64,000 bases of DNA from Comamonas sp. SCN 65-56 (GCF_001724135.1 NZ_MEDS01000002.1:1-64000), one strand, 5' to 3'. Positions 45,663 through 53,676 are shown, counted from the first letter of the stretch. The notes: generated from the sequence alone by a model not told the origin. Program-made: numbers and translations.

Positions 45663-45707
45663 AATAGCTGCCTGCGCTTGTTTAGCGGGCGCTAGAGGCT
45701 GTTTTGA
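45663..45707. repeat. Interspersed repeat copy A (sctO-sctP gap)
   Basis: AATAGCTGCCTGCGCTTG, then GCGGGCGCTAGAGGCTGTTTT, closely resembles the element at 61496-61538. It has the CGCTTG...GCGCTAGAGGC imperfect palindrome and T-run of an element I associate with Comamonadaceae. It splits an otherwise tightly packed operon, ending at the first possible sctP start. Confidence 0.7.
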
Positions 45708-46348
45708 TCATGAATTTCATGGGTGGGGAGCGTACCCGCATGGTTAGCGACCGCCCGATCCATCTCGACCTGAACATGCCGGGGGCAACCAGCTCCGGCC
45801 AGCAACAGGCTGGCCTGGGGCAATCACCCGCGGGCGGTCAGGCGTCGCGCGAAGGCTTGGATCAGGAAGCCCGGCAGCTGCGCGAATTGCTGGATGCGGG
45901 TCGACAGGCGCCGCCGCCGCCCCCAACGCAGGCTCCCGGCCACGGCGCGGGCGGCGCGTTCGCGCTGTTTGGCTCGCAGGCCGCCGCCGGGTTGCCCGGC
46001 GCAACGCCGCCGCCCGAGCCCGGGCCGCTCGCCCGCGAGTTGAACCAGCAGCTTGCGCACATGGCACGTCGCCTGCTGGTGGACGATGGCTCCGGTGGCC
46101 GACGGGCGGTGCAGATGCATCTCGATGGCGAGCAGTTCGCAGGGGTGGTGCTTGATGTCTGCCACGCACAGGGCGGCGTGCAGGCGACGTTTACCTGCAG
46201 CCATGAGGAGCCGCGCGAGCGCCTGGCGCGCCACGCGCAGTGGCTGGCCGATGGCCTGTGCGCGCAACTGGGCCAACCGGTCACGGTGAGCGTGCAGACC
46301 GACGATCTGGAAGATCCTTGCCTGGTGCAGGCCAGCGCATCGCCCTGA
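45704..46348 (+). CDS. sctP: SctP-like needle-length/substrate-switch protein
   Basis: The 214-residue protein has a flexible, Pro/Gln/Gly-rich N-terminal half (QAPPPPPTQAPGHGAGGAF). The compact C-terminal domain (RRAVQMHLDGEQFAGVVLDV, ERLARHAQWLADGLCAQLGQ) resembles the switch domain of YscP/HrpP/BscP proteins. The start is unclear: ATG 45704 lies in a repeat, while ATG 45740 follows GGTGGGGAG and is a good alternative. It is short for a ruler protein, so the needle may be short or controlled by the switch domain alone. Confidence 0.75.
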   Translation: MIMNFMGGERTRMVSDRPIHLDLNMPGATSSGQQQAGLGQSPAGGQASREGLDQEARQLRELLDAGRQAPPPPPTQAPGHGAGGAFALFGSQAAAGLPGATPPPEPGPLARELNQQLAHMARRLLVDDGSGGRRAVQMHLDGEQFAGVVLDVCHAQGGVQATFTCSHEEPRERLARHAQWLADGLCAQLGQPVTVSVQTDDLEDPCLVQASASP

Positions 46349-46399
46349 GCCTGATACTTGCGCTGCCGCTGCAATCTGCCCTTTCGCCCCTGATCTTTC

Positions 46400-47563
46400 A
46401 TGCCGGACACCTCCGCACTTTCTTCCCGCCGCGTGGCATTGGCGCGCCTGTCGCGTACCGAGGCCCAGGCGCGCACCACCATCGCGCAGCGCGCGCATGG
46501 GCTGGCGTTCGAGTTGGGCGGGGTGGCGTGGCAGGCGGGCCTGACCCCGCTGGTGCTGGCTGCGCCCCCGTCGGTCCCGGTTGCACCGGCTGGCGGGCGC
46601 ATGGATTTCGAATGGGCCGGGGCCCGGTTTGCCCTGCTGCTGCCAGCCAGCGCCGTGGAGCAATGGCTGTCGGCGCAGATGCAGCAGGCCAGTCTCCCCG
46701 CACTGCCATCAGAGCTGGTTCAGTCGGTGCTGGAAGCCGCGCTGGCGCAGGTGCTGGCGGCCATCCAGGCCCTGGGCCAGGGCGAGCCGCATCTGCTGCA
46801 TTGGAGCGCCGCACCACCGGACACCCCTGAAGCTGTCGCAGCCAGCGACGACAAACTGCCCGCCCATGCGTTTGAATTGTTGCTGCGCGCGCAAGATGCC
46901 ACGCCTGCCATCGCCACGCCCGCGATTGCCGCCCGCCTGCACGCCGACAACCTGGGCCTGATGTTGCTTGCCGGCCTGCTGGTGCGCCGCACGCCCAGGC
47001 CCGGCCAGCTGGCCGCCGACGTGCCGCTGCGGCTGCGCGCCGAGCTGGGCGAGAGCCGCGCCACGCTGGACGAGCTGCGCGCGCTGGCGCTGGGCGACGT
47101 GTTGCTGCTGCAGACCTGTTTTGTTGGTCCGCAGCGCAATCTGTGGCTGACCGGCGATGGCCGCGCGGGCGTGCAGCTTGCCTTGCCCCCCGCCGACCCC
47201 GCCGGTGCAGCGGATGCACCAGACGCCGCTCCCATCACCCCTTTTCTGACCGTCCTCCAACCCTGGAGCGCCACCATGTCCGCCCCCACTTCCCCGGCCA
47301 GCAGCGATGAGGCTGCCACTTCACTGCAGGCGCTGCCCGTGCGCCTGTCCTTTGACCTGGGCGAACTCAGCCTGACGCTGGCGCAGGTGCAGGCGCTGCA
47401 ACCCGGCCAGACCCTGGAGCTCGGCCATCCGCTGGCGGCAGGGGTGAACATCCGCGCCAATGGCTTGCTGATCGGCGAGGGCGACCTGGTGGAGATCGAC
47501 GGCCAATGGGGCGTGGCGATCCGCTCCTTGCTGCGCCAGGGTGGCGACGCAGCGCAGCCATGA
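46400..47563 (+). CDS. sctQ: SctQ sorting-platform/C-ring protein
   Basis: The 387-residue protein ends in a SpoA (FliN-like) domain: LPVRLSFDLGELSLTLAQVQ, LQPGQTLELGHPLAAGVNIR and GEGDLVEIDGQWGVAIRSLL. An earlier SpoA-like fold is present near residues 200-260 (VPLRLRAELGESRATLDELR). SctQ forms the pods that receive chaperone-effector complexes. The last SpoA domain has its own internal start signal. Confidence 0.93.
   Translation: MPDTSALSSRRVALARLSRTEAQARTTIAQRAHGLAFELGGVAWQAGLTPLVLAAPPSVPVAPAGGRMDFEWAGARFALLLPASAVEQWLSAQMQQASLPALPSELVQSVLEAALAQVLAAIQALGQGEPHLLHWSAAPPDTPEAVAASDDKLPAHAFELLLRAQDATPAIATPAIAARLHADNLGLMLLAGLLVRRTPRPGQLAADVPLRLRAELGESRATLDELRALALGDVLLLQTCFVGPQRNLWLTGDGRAGVQLALPPADPAGAADAPDAAPITPFLTVLQPWSATMSAPTSPASSDEAATSLQALPVRLSFDLGELSLTLAQVQALQPGQTLELGHPLAAGVNIRANGLLIGEGDLVEIDGQWGVAIRSLLRQGGDAAQP
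47276..47563 (+). promoter_or_regulatory. Internal translation start producing SctQ-C
   Basis: Inside sctQ, ATG 47276 lies 7 bp after GGAG (47265-47268). It would give a 95-residue product (MSAPTSPASSDEA..., then the SpoA domain). Internal initiation yielding the C-terminal SpoA fragment is established for YscQ, SsaQ and SpaO. Confidence 0.7.
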
Positions 47564-48207
47564 CCACGTTTGACCCGATCACACTCGCCGTCCTGCTGGC
47601 GGCGATGGCCTTGATGCCGACGCTGGTGGTCGTCAGCACGGCATTCTTGAAGATCGTGGTGGTCATGTCGTTGCTGCGCAATGCCCTGGGCGTGCAGCAA
47701 ACGCCGCCCAATCTGGCGCTGTACGGCCTGGCGCTGATTCTGGCAGCCTACATCATGGCTCCCGTCGGGGTGCACATGCTGGACCGCGTGAGCGCCAACC
47801 CGGACAACCTGAAGAGCCTGCCTGCCTTCGTCACCAGCGTGCGCGATGGCGCGGAGCCGCTGCGCGAGTTCATGCTCAAAAACAGCCAGCCCGAGCAGCG
47901 CGACTTTTTCGTGCGCACCGCCAAGCGCATGTGGGGTCCCAAGCTGGGCGAAAACGTCGGCGCGCGCGACTTTGCCGTGCTGCTGCCGGCCTTTGTCGTC
48001 TCCGAGCTGACCTCGGCCTTCGAAGTCGGCTTTCTGCTCTACTTGCCCTTCGTGGTGATCGACCTGATCGTCTCCAACATCCTGCTGGCCATGGGCATGA
48101 TGATGGTCTCGCCGGTCACCATCTCGCTGCCGCTCAAGCTGTTTTTGTTCGTCATGGTCGATGGCTGGTCGCGCCTGATCCAGGGCCTTGTGCTGACCTA
48201 CGCCTGA
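47560..48207 (+). CDS. sctR: SctR export-gate subunit
   Basis: The 215-residue membrane protein of the FliP family has AFLKIVVVMSLLRNALGVQQ, the conserved central segment (FAVLLPAFVVSELTSAFEVG) and FLLYLPFVVIDLIVSNILLA. With SctS and SctT it builds the helical export gate. ATG overlaps the sctQ stop (ATGA). Confidence 0.97.
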   Translation: MTTFDPITLAVLLAAMALMPTLVVVSTAFLKIVVVMSLLRNALGVQQTPPNLALYGLALILAAYIMAPVGVHMLDRVSANPDNLKSLPAFVTSVRDGAEPLREFMLKNSQPEQRDFFVRTAKRMWGPKLGENVGARDFAVLLPAFVVSELTSAFEVGFLLYLPFVVIDLIVSNILLAMGMMMVSPVTISLPLKLFLFVMVDGWSRLIQGLVLTYA

Positions 48208-48241
48208 ACCGGCGCGGCATTTGAAACGTTGGAGATTGCAC

Positions 48242-48511
48242 ATGCACACCGTTGACGTCACCGCCTATTTCACCCAGGCGCTGTACCTGGTGCTGTGGCT
48301 GTCGCTGCCGCCCATCATCGTCGGCTCCATCGTCGGCACGCTGTTTTCGCTGTTTCAGGCGCTGACCCAGATTCAGGAGCAGACGCTGTCGTTCGGCGTC
48401 AAGTTGATCGCGGTGGCCATCACCTTGCTGCTCACGGCGCGCTGGGTCGGGGGCGAGATGTTCAACTTCACCCTGCAAATCTTCGATGTGATGCCGCTGC
48501 TGGGCAAGTAG
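48242..48511 (+). CDS. sctS: SctS export-gate subunit
   Basis: The 89-residue, two-helix FliQ-type protein (LYLVLWLSLPPIIVGSIVGT, LFSLFQALTQIQEQTLSFGV) is complete. ATG 48242 follows GGAG at a normal distance. Confidence 0.96.
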   Translation: MHTVDVTAYFTQALYLVLWLSLPPIIVGSIVGTLFSLFQALTQIQEQTLSFGVKLIAVAITLLLTARWVGGEMFNFTLQIFDVMPLLGK

Positions 48512-48531
48512 CGCCGCGCAAAGGGAACCCG

Positions 48532-49353
48532 ATGCAAGCACCGGTGACTTACGAAGTGGTCCAGTCCTTTCTTGCGGCGCTGGCCTTGACGCAACCACGC
48601 ATCCTCGCCATGTTCATCGTCTTGCCGGTATTCAACTCTCACCTGGTTCCGGGCATGGTGCGCTTTGCCATTGCCGCCGCGCTCGGATTGGTGATGGTGC
48701 CAGTGCTGCAGTTGCAGATCGCTGCGGTGAACTGGAACGCCGCCTGGCTGGTGGCGGTGATCTTCAAGGAAGCCTTCATCGGCTTCGTCATCGGCTATCT
48801 GGCAGCGATTCCATTCTGGATTTTCGAGGCCGTGGGCTTTCTCGTGGACAACCAGCGCGGCGCGAGCATCGCCTCCACGCTCAACCCGCTCACCGGCAAC
48901 GATTCCTCCCCGCTGGGGCTGATGTTCAACCAGGCCTTCATCGTGTTCTTCCTGCTCACTGGCGGCTTCTCGCTGCTGCTGGGCACGCTCTACGACAGCT
49001 TCGCGCTGTGGAACGTGGCCCAATGGCTTCCGGTGTTGCAGCCGGATTCGACCGCCGTGTTCCTCGGCCAGCTGGACAAACTGGTGCGCCTGGCGGTGTT
49101 GTTCGCGGCGCCGGTACTGGTGGCCATGTTCCTGGCCGAAGTCGGCCTTGCCCTGGTCAGCCGCTTTGCGCCGCAATTGCAGGTATTTTTCATGGCCATG
49201 CCGATCAAGAGCGCGCTGGCCATGTTGGTGCTGATGCTCTACGCCAGCGCGCTGTTTGACCACGCCGCCGGGCAGGTGCAGACGCTGGGCGGCATCCTGC
49301 CGTGGCTGCGTGAGCAGTGGGGGCCGTGGGGCAGTGTGGGGGTGGCGCCATGA
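48532..49353 (+). CDS. sctT: SctT export-gate subunit
   Basis: The 273-residue polytopic protein is of the FliR family (LAMFIVLPVFNSHLVPGMVR, FIGFVIGYLAAIPFWIFEAV, FFLLTGGFSLLLGTLYDSFA). Length is normal and it overlaps sctU (ATGA at 49350). Confidence 0.96.
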   Translation: MQAPVTYEVVQSFLAALALTQPRILAMFIVLPVFNSHLVPGMVRFAIAAALGLVMVPVLQLQIAAVNWNAAWLVAVIFKEAFIGFVIGYLAAIPFWIFEAVGFLVDNQRGASIASTLNPLTGNDSSPLGLMFNQAFIVFFLLTGGFSLLLGTLYDSFALWNVAQWLPVLQPDSTAVFLGQLDKLVRLAVLFAAPVLVAMFLAEVGLALVSRFAPQLQVFFMAMPIKSALAMLVLMLYASALFDHAAGQVQTLGGILPWLREQWGPWGSVGVAP

Positions 49354-50396
49354 GCGAGAAAACCGAACAACCTACCAGCAAAAAACTGCGCGACTCGCGC
49401 CAGAAGGGCGATGTCGCCTACAGCAAGGATTTCACGCAAACCTTGCTCATTCTGGCCATCTTCGGTTACCTGATCGCCTTTGGTGGCCGTATGGTCGATG
49501 CCTTGGCGCAGATGATCCTGTTGCCTTCCACCTTGCTGACCCTGGGTTTCAACGAAGCCGCCAACACCCTGCTGGATGCGGTACTGCGCGAGATGGCCTG
49601 GCTGGTGCTGCCCTTCATCGGCATCGTTTTGGCGATCGGCATTTTTGGCGACACCATGCAGGTCGGCATTCTTTTCGCGTTTGAAAAGCTCAAGCCTTCC
49701 GGCAAAAAGCTCAACGTGCTCAGCAATGCGAAGAACATCTTCTCCAAGAAGAACCTGGTGGAGTTTCTCAAGTCGCTGATCAAGATTTTCTTTCTCTCGG
49801 CGCTGCTGTGGCTCTTGATCAGCGATGGTCTGCCGCTGATTCTCAGCATCCCGAACGCCGGCCTGGCGGGGCTGGGCGAGGTGGTGGGCCAACTCATGAA
49901 AACCATGCTGATCAACATCGGCGTGGCCTATGGCGTGATTTCCCTGGCGGATTTCGTCTGGCAGCGCATGCAGTACCGCAAGGGCCTGATGATGAGCAAG
50001 GACGAAGTCAAGCAGGAATACAAGGAGATGGAAGGTGATCCGCACATCAAGCAGCAGCGCAAGCATCTGCACCAGGAGCTGCTGCAGCAAGGCGCAGTGG
50101 CCAGCGCGCGCAAGGCCACCGTCGTGGTGACCAACCCCACCCACCTGGCGGTGGCGCTGCACTACGATGCCGAGCAAACCCCGCTGCCCGTGGTGCTGGC
50201 CATGGGCGAGGGCGCGCTGGCCGAACGCATGATGGCCGCCGCGCGCGAGGCGGGCGTGCCGGTCATGCAAAATATCCCGCTGGCCCACGCCCTGACCGAG
50301 CAGGCGCAGGCGGGGCAGTACATCCCCTCGGAACTGGTGGAACCGGTAGCGCAATTGCTGCTGCTGTTGCAACAAATGGAAGGGCCGCCCGCATGA
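49350..50396 (+). CDS. sctU: SctU autoproteolytic switch protein
   Basis: The 348-residue FlhB-type protein has four membrane helices and a cytoplasmic domain. The autocleavage motif N262-P-T-H265 (TVVVTNPTHLAVAL) is present, with cleavage after N262. The linker KQEYKEMEGDPHIKQQRKHL is the conserved CN region. Cleavage allows the switch to late substrates. Confidence 0.97.
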   Translation: MSEKTEQPTSKKLRDSRQKGDVAYSKDFTQTLLILAIFGYLIAFGGRMVDALAQMILLPSTLLTLGFNEAANTLLDAVLREMAWLVLPFIGIVLAIGIFGDTMQVGILFAFEKLKPSGKKLNVLSNAKNIFSKKNLVEFLKSLIKIFFLSALLWLLISDGLPLILSIPNAGLAGLGEVVGQLMKTMLINIGVAYGVISLADFVWQRMQYRKGLMMSKDEVKQEYKEMEGDPHIKQQRKHLHQELLQQGAVASARKATVVVTNPTHLAVALHYDAEQTPLPVVLAMGEGALAERMMAAAREAGVPVMQNIPLAHALTEQAQAGQYIPSELVEPVAQLLLLLQQMEGPPA

Positions 50397-50815
50397 TCAA
50401 GAACACCGCTCCCGCCGACCCCGGCATTGCGCGCTTGCTGCAAGGTTACGCCGCGCAATACGGCGCCGCACCCGATGCCAAGGGCGGTGCCGGGAGCGCG
50501 CAGATTGCGCTGACGGTGGACGACAAATACCAGATTCGCCTGCGTGCCCTGCCCGCGGGCGGCATCGCGCTGCATGCGCGGCTGATGCCCTTGCCCGAAC
50601 CCGGCCCGCAGCGCGACGAGATGCTGCTGGGTGCGGCACGCCTGGCCTGCGGCACCATGCGCGAGCATGCCGCCGCCTGTGTGGTCGATGAGCGCGAGCG
50701 TGCGCTGTGGTTGCAGCAGGCGGCACGCACCAACTCGCAGCAGGACATCGACGATGCCGTGGGCAGTTTCGTCAACTGTTTGGCGCTATGGACCGAATTC
50801 GTGAAAAAGCTGTGA
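50393..50815 (+). CDS. CesT-type chaperone, BscW-position
   Basis: The 140-residue CesT-fold protein has SAQIALTVDDKYQIRLRALP, GGIALHARLMPLPEPGPQRD, LLGAARLACGTMREHAAACV and a C-terminal helix with FVNCLALWTEFVKKL. It overlaps the sctU stop (ATGA), where Bordetella has bscW just before the secretin gene bscC. Its client is unknown. Confidence 0.7.
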   Translation: MIKNTAPADPGIARLLQGYAAQYGAAPDAKGGAGSAQIALTVDDKYQIRLRALPAGGIALHARLMPLPEPGPQRDEMLLGAARLACGTMREHAAACVVDERERALWLQQAARTNSQQDIDDAVGSFVNCLALWTEFVKKL

Positions 50816-50820
50816 CCGCC

Positions 50821-51555
50821 ATGCCGCTTGGGGCGCGCTCTCCCGGCTCGCACTGGCGCGCACGCGTCGGTTTCGTCGTGGGCGCAATCGCCATCGCACT
50901 GGCCGCCCTTGCTCCCGCAGCAGGGGCGGCTGCCAGCCCGCCGTGGACGGAAGCGCCCTACAGCTACTATGCGGAAAACGTGCCACTGACCACTGCTCTG
51001 CGCGACTTTGCCAGCAGCTTCAGCCTCGCACTGGAACTCACGCCATCCATCAACGGCAAGGTCAACGGCCAGTTCAATGCCAAATCGCCGACGGAGTTCA
51101 TTGACCGCCTGGCGGGCGTGTACAGCCTGAACTGGTTCGTGCACGCCGGCACGCTCTATGTATCGCGCACCAAGGAGGCTGTCACGCGCCGGATTTCGTC
51201 CGGGGGCAGCAGCATCACGTCGGTGCGCCAGGCGCTGGAGAGCGTGGGCGTGCTCGATCCGCGCTTTGGCTGGGGCGAGCTGCCCGGCCAGGGGGTGGCG
51301 CTGGTGTCCGGCCCGCCGGCTTATGTCGATCTGATCGAGCGCACCCTGGCGCTGCAGCCCGCCAGCGCGCGCGATCCGGTGTTTCGTTGCGGCAATGAAT
51401 ACATCAACAGCGCCCAGGTTGCCAGAGAGCGTGGCTGCAAGCTGATGGACGCCGACAACATTTCCGTGCTGCGCTCGGAAAGCGCTGCGCCAGCCGCGGC
51501 TTCTCCGGGCGCGGTAGCGCCCTCCGGGGCAAGAAAGCCGGAAAATGGCAAGTGA
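50821..51555 (+). CDS. Short SctC-like secretin: N0-N1 domains only, no pore domain
   Basis: The 244-residue exported protein has a signal peptide ending near AGAAAS. An N0 domain (YSYYAENVPLTTALRDFASS, NGKVNGQFNAKSPTEFIDRL, YSLNWFVHAGTLYVSRTKEA) and an N1 domain (SITSVRQALESVGVLDPRFG, GVALVSGPPAYVDLIERTLA) follow. These match SctC secretins, which are normally about 550-650 residues. After N1 comes a 65-residue tail unlike any secretin (GNEYINSAQVARERG), then a stop. No N3 or beta-barrel pore sequence follows; the next gene starts 24 bp on. ATG 50821 is used; GTG 50812 overlaps the previous stop. It could be a truncated secretin or half of a split one. Confidence 0.75.
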   Translation: MPLGARSPGSHWRARVGFVVGAIAIALAALAPAAGAAASPPWTEAPYSYYAENVPLTTALRDFASSFSLALELTPSINGKVNGQFNAKSPTEFIDRLAGVYSLNWFVHAGTLYVSRTKEAVTRRISSGGSSITSVRQALESVGVLDPRFGWGELPGQGVALVSGPPAYVDLIERTLALQPASARDPVFRCGNEYINSAQVARERGCKLMDADNISVLRSESAAPAAASPGAVAPSGARKPENGK

Positions 51556-51579
51556 GCCGACCTTTTTGCCTCGCACGCC

Positions 51580-52029
51580 ATGACCACTGACACCGCTGAC
51601 GGCACTGCCACCCGCCTGATCGCCGATCTGGGGCAGCGGGTGGGGATTCCGCAATTGCGTCCCGACGCCCACGGTTGCTGTCGCTTGATGTTCGATGGCG
51701 ATCAAATCGTCGAATTGCAGCCGGTGCCAGCCCAGGGGCGCTGGCTGGTGTCGTGCACCATTCGCCAGCATCGCCCCGACGATCAGGCGGTGCGCCTGTT
51801 GATGCAGGGCAACTATCTTGGCGCAGGATTGGGCGGCGGCTGGGCCAGTCTGGATCCCAAGGGGTGTGCTGCGGTGCATTTGCCGCTGGCATTTCACGAG
51901 GCCAGTGTGGACGCCTTGCTGCAAGTGGTAGAACTGGTTCTGCAGCATGCGGAACGCTGGCTGCAGCGCTTCACCAGTGTCGCTCCCACCCTGGTGTCAG
52001 GCCATCGTCGCGAGATTGACTGGGCTTGA
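51580..52029 (+). CDS. CesT-type T3SS chaperone
   Basis: The 149-residue class I chaperone-like protein has IADLGQRVGIPQLRPDAHGC, CRLMFDGDQIVELQPVPAQG and LLMQGNYLGAGLGGGWASLD. A C-terminal helix with LLQVVELVLQHAERWLQRF completes it. It is similar in layout to the chaperone at 24128. No effector gene is adjacent; its client may be the 196-residue protein downstream or one encoded elsewhere. Confidence 0.8.
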   Translation: MTTDTADGTATRLIADLGQRVGIPQLRPDAHGCCRLMFDGDQIVELQPVPAQGRWLVSCTIRQHRPDDQAVRLLMQGNYLGAGLGGGWASLDPKGCAAVHLPLAFHEASVDALLQVVELVLQHAERWLQRFTSVAPTLVSGHRREIDWA

Positions 52030-52140
52030 TGCGCTGCGCTGCACAAGGGCGCCAAACCTTGAAGAGTCATGCAGCCAGAGCGCAGGGGCCTTTCAGCGTC
52101 TTCGCAGCGGCATTTTTGACCGGGTTTTGCTGCAGTGTGT

Positions 52141-52166
52141 GGAACCATTTGGTCAGCGAGTGTTAC
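52141..52166 (+). promoter_or_regulatory. Candidate ECF-sigma promoter upstream of the 196-residue protein
   Basis: GGAAC (52141-52145) and GTTAC (52162-52166) are 16 bp apart. The gene start lies 65 bp further on. This is the only notable feature in the 202-bp gap 52030-52231. Confidence 0.75.
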
Positions 52167-52231
52167 TCACGGTGTAGCGTCCAGGCTGAGTATGCCCAAG
52201 ACGAGCGACGCTTCATCAGGGTGAATCCAAC

Positions 52232-52822
52232 ATGACCATCAATGCGTTGCCCCCACCGATTCCCCGGGGGTCCACCGGGCCTTCGCTTGAGTCCTTTCGC
52301 GCCGCAGCACAAGGCGGTGACTGGTTGCATCTGGCGCAAGACGGCAGTTCCTGGCAAGTCAAAGCCAGTGGGGCCACGCCTTCCGGGCGGCAGGTGGCGT
52401 GGGTAGAGCCGCAAGGCGATACCACCTCCGCTTTCGTCGACGCGCTCGGGCAGTCGTTCTCGCGCGGTATCCAGGCCGCCGTCGCGCGCGAGCTTGGTCT
52501 GCAGCCAGCGCCGGGCCGGCCTTTGGCGTCGCGCATGGTCGAGCAGGCGCTGGAGATGGCGCAGACCGGCCAGACGGCGCTCGAAGGCGTGGATTTCTTC
52601 ACTCGCCTGAATGTCTCGGCCAAGCAGGATAGCACCGAGTTCCTGCGGGCCTGCAAGCAGCTCGGACTGGATCCGGCAGGCGTCGCACCCGCCCAGCGCA
52701 CCCAAGTCGATGCGCTGATGCAGCAGCGCTTTGATGCTGCCGCTGCTGGCCTGCAAGGCCCGGTCTCTCCGGGTGTGGCGCGCGATTGGCTGGTGCAAAC
52801 CTTGCGCGAGGTCTGCGGGTAA
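52232..52822 (+). CDS. T3SS-linked protein of unknown function, candidate secreted anti-sigma regulator
   Basis: The 196-residue soluble protein has no signal peptide. Recognisable stretches are SLESFRAAAQGGDWLHLAQD, LGQSFSRGIQAAVARELGLQ and FFTRLNVSAKQDSTEFLRAC. I do not recognise a family. It is preceded by a candidate ECF promoter and sits 95 bp upstream of the ECF sigma gene. In Bordetella the gene next to btrS encodes BtrA/BspR (about 190 residues), a secreted anti-sigma factor. Size and place fit that role; homology is untested. A secreted effector is the main alternative. Confidence 0.5.
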   Translation: MTINALPPPIPRGSTGPSLESFRAAAQGGDWLHLAQDGSSWQVKASGATPSGRQVAWVEPQGDTTSAFVDALGQSFSRGIQAAVARELGLQPAPGRPLASRMVEQALEMAQTGQTALEGVDFFTRLNVSAKQDSTEFLRACKQLGLDPAGVAPAQRTQVDALMQQRFDAAAAGLQGPVSPGVARDWLVQTLREVCG

Positions 52823-52917
52823 GTCAGGGTTGCGCGGTATTTTTTGCAACGGTATAAGGGATATCTGCATCCGGCCAAGGCTTGGTCGGGTGCTTCTTTT
52901 TCTGATAGCTTGCCGCC

Positions 52918-53544
52918 GTGCCCTCAGTCTCCCCTTCGAATCGCGCTGCAGCCGATCACCCGTCCGCGGGTGTTCGATTTTCCGGCGCGCAGGGCAAGAA
53001 CGAGGCTGAGCAAGAGCAAGAGCTCCTTTTTCGCACGCTGGTCAAAACGCACAGGACGCGCCTGCAACGCTTCATCGTCAAGAACATCGGCAACGTGAGC
53101 GATGCCGAAGACTTGGCGCAGCAGGCGTTCTTGGAGGCGGTGCGTTCCTATCAGACCTTCAATGGCGATTCCGAGCTCTCCACCTGGCTCTATGGCATTG
53201 CCATGAATCTGGTGCGCAACTACCTCTCGCGCGCGCCGCACCGCCGCCATGAGTTCACCACTGAAGACGAGTTGACCGACGTCGCCTCGGACGCAATCTC
53301 ACCCGCGCAGGTGCACGAGCAGGCGGAGTACATGCGCTACCTGCAGACGGCCCTGGATGAATTGCCCCCCGCCATGCGCGAGGTGCTGCTTCTGGTGGGT
53401 GTGGATGAGCTGAGCTACGAAGAAGCCGCGGCCATGCTCAGCGTTCCGGTGGGCACGGTGCGCAGCCGCCTGTCGCGTGCGCGTGCGGCATTGCGCGAAA
53501 AGTTTCAGCGCTATGCGGTGGAGCTTGATTTTCTGGCGTCTTGA
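52918..53544 (+). CDS. ECF-type RNA polymerase sigma factor, likely T3SS activator (BtrS/HrpL-like)
   Basis: The 208-residue protein has sigma-2 (RFIVKNIGNVSDAEDLAQQA, GDSELSTWLYGIAMNLVRNY) and sigma-4 (LDELPPAMREVLLLVGVDEL, SVPVGTVRSRLSRARAALRE) regions joined by an acidic linker. The N-terminal ~30 residues are disordered; GTG 52918 is the listed start and a shorter start is possible. It ends the T3SS region, and the five GGAAC/GTTAC sites are its probable targets; none precedes its own gene. Confidence 0.92.
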   Translation: MPSVSPSNRAAADHPSAGVRFSGAQGKNEAEQEQELLFRTLVKTHRTRLQRFIVKNIGNVSDAEDLAQQAFLEAVRSYQTFNGDSELSTWLYGIAMNLVRNYLSRAPHRRHEFTTEDELTDVASDAISPAQVHEQAEYMRYLQTALDELPPAMREVLLLVGVDELSYEEAAAMLSVPVGTVRSRLSRARAALREKFQRYAVELDFLAS

Positions 53545-53588
53545 AGCTGCCGGGGCGGATGCCGGGTTGCGTTGAAGCCAACAACCAT

Positions 53589-53676
53589 TGGCGGAAGGGG
53601 TGGGATTCGAACCCACGGACGCTTGCGCGTCGCCGGTTTTCAAGACCGGTGCAATCGACCACTCTGCCACCCTTCC
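53589..53676 (-). tRNA. tRNA-Ser (anticodon TGA)
   Basis: The minus strand from 53676 reads GGAAGGGTGGCAGAGTGG at the 5' end. The anticodon arm is CCGGT-CTTGAAA-ACCGG, so the anticodon is TGA. A long variable arm (GCGACGCGCAAGCGTC), the T arm GTGGGTTCGAATCCCAC and an encoded CCA complete it. The 88-nt length is right for a class II serine tRNA. Its 3' end points towards the T3SS region. Confidence 0.96.
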
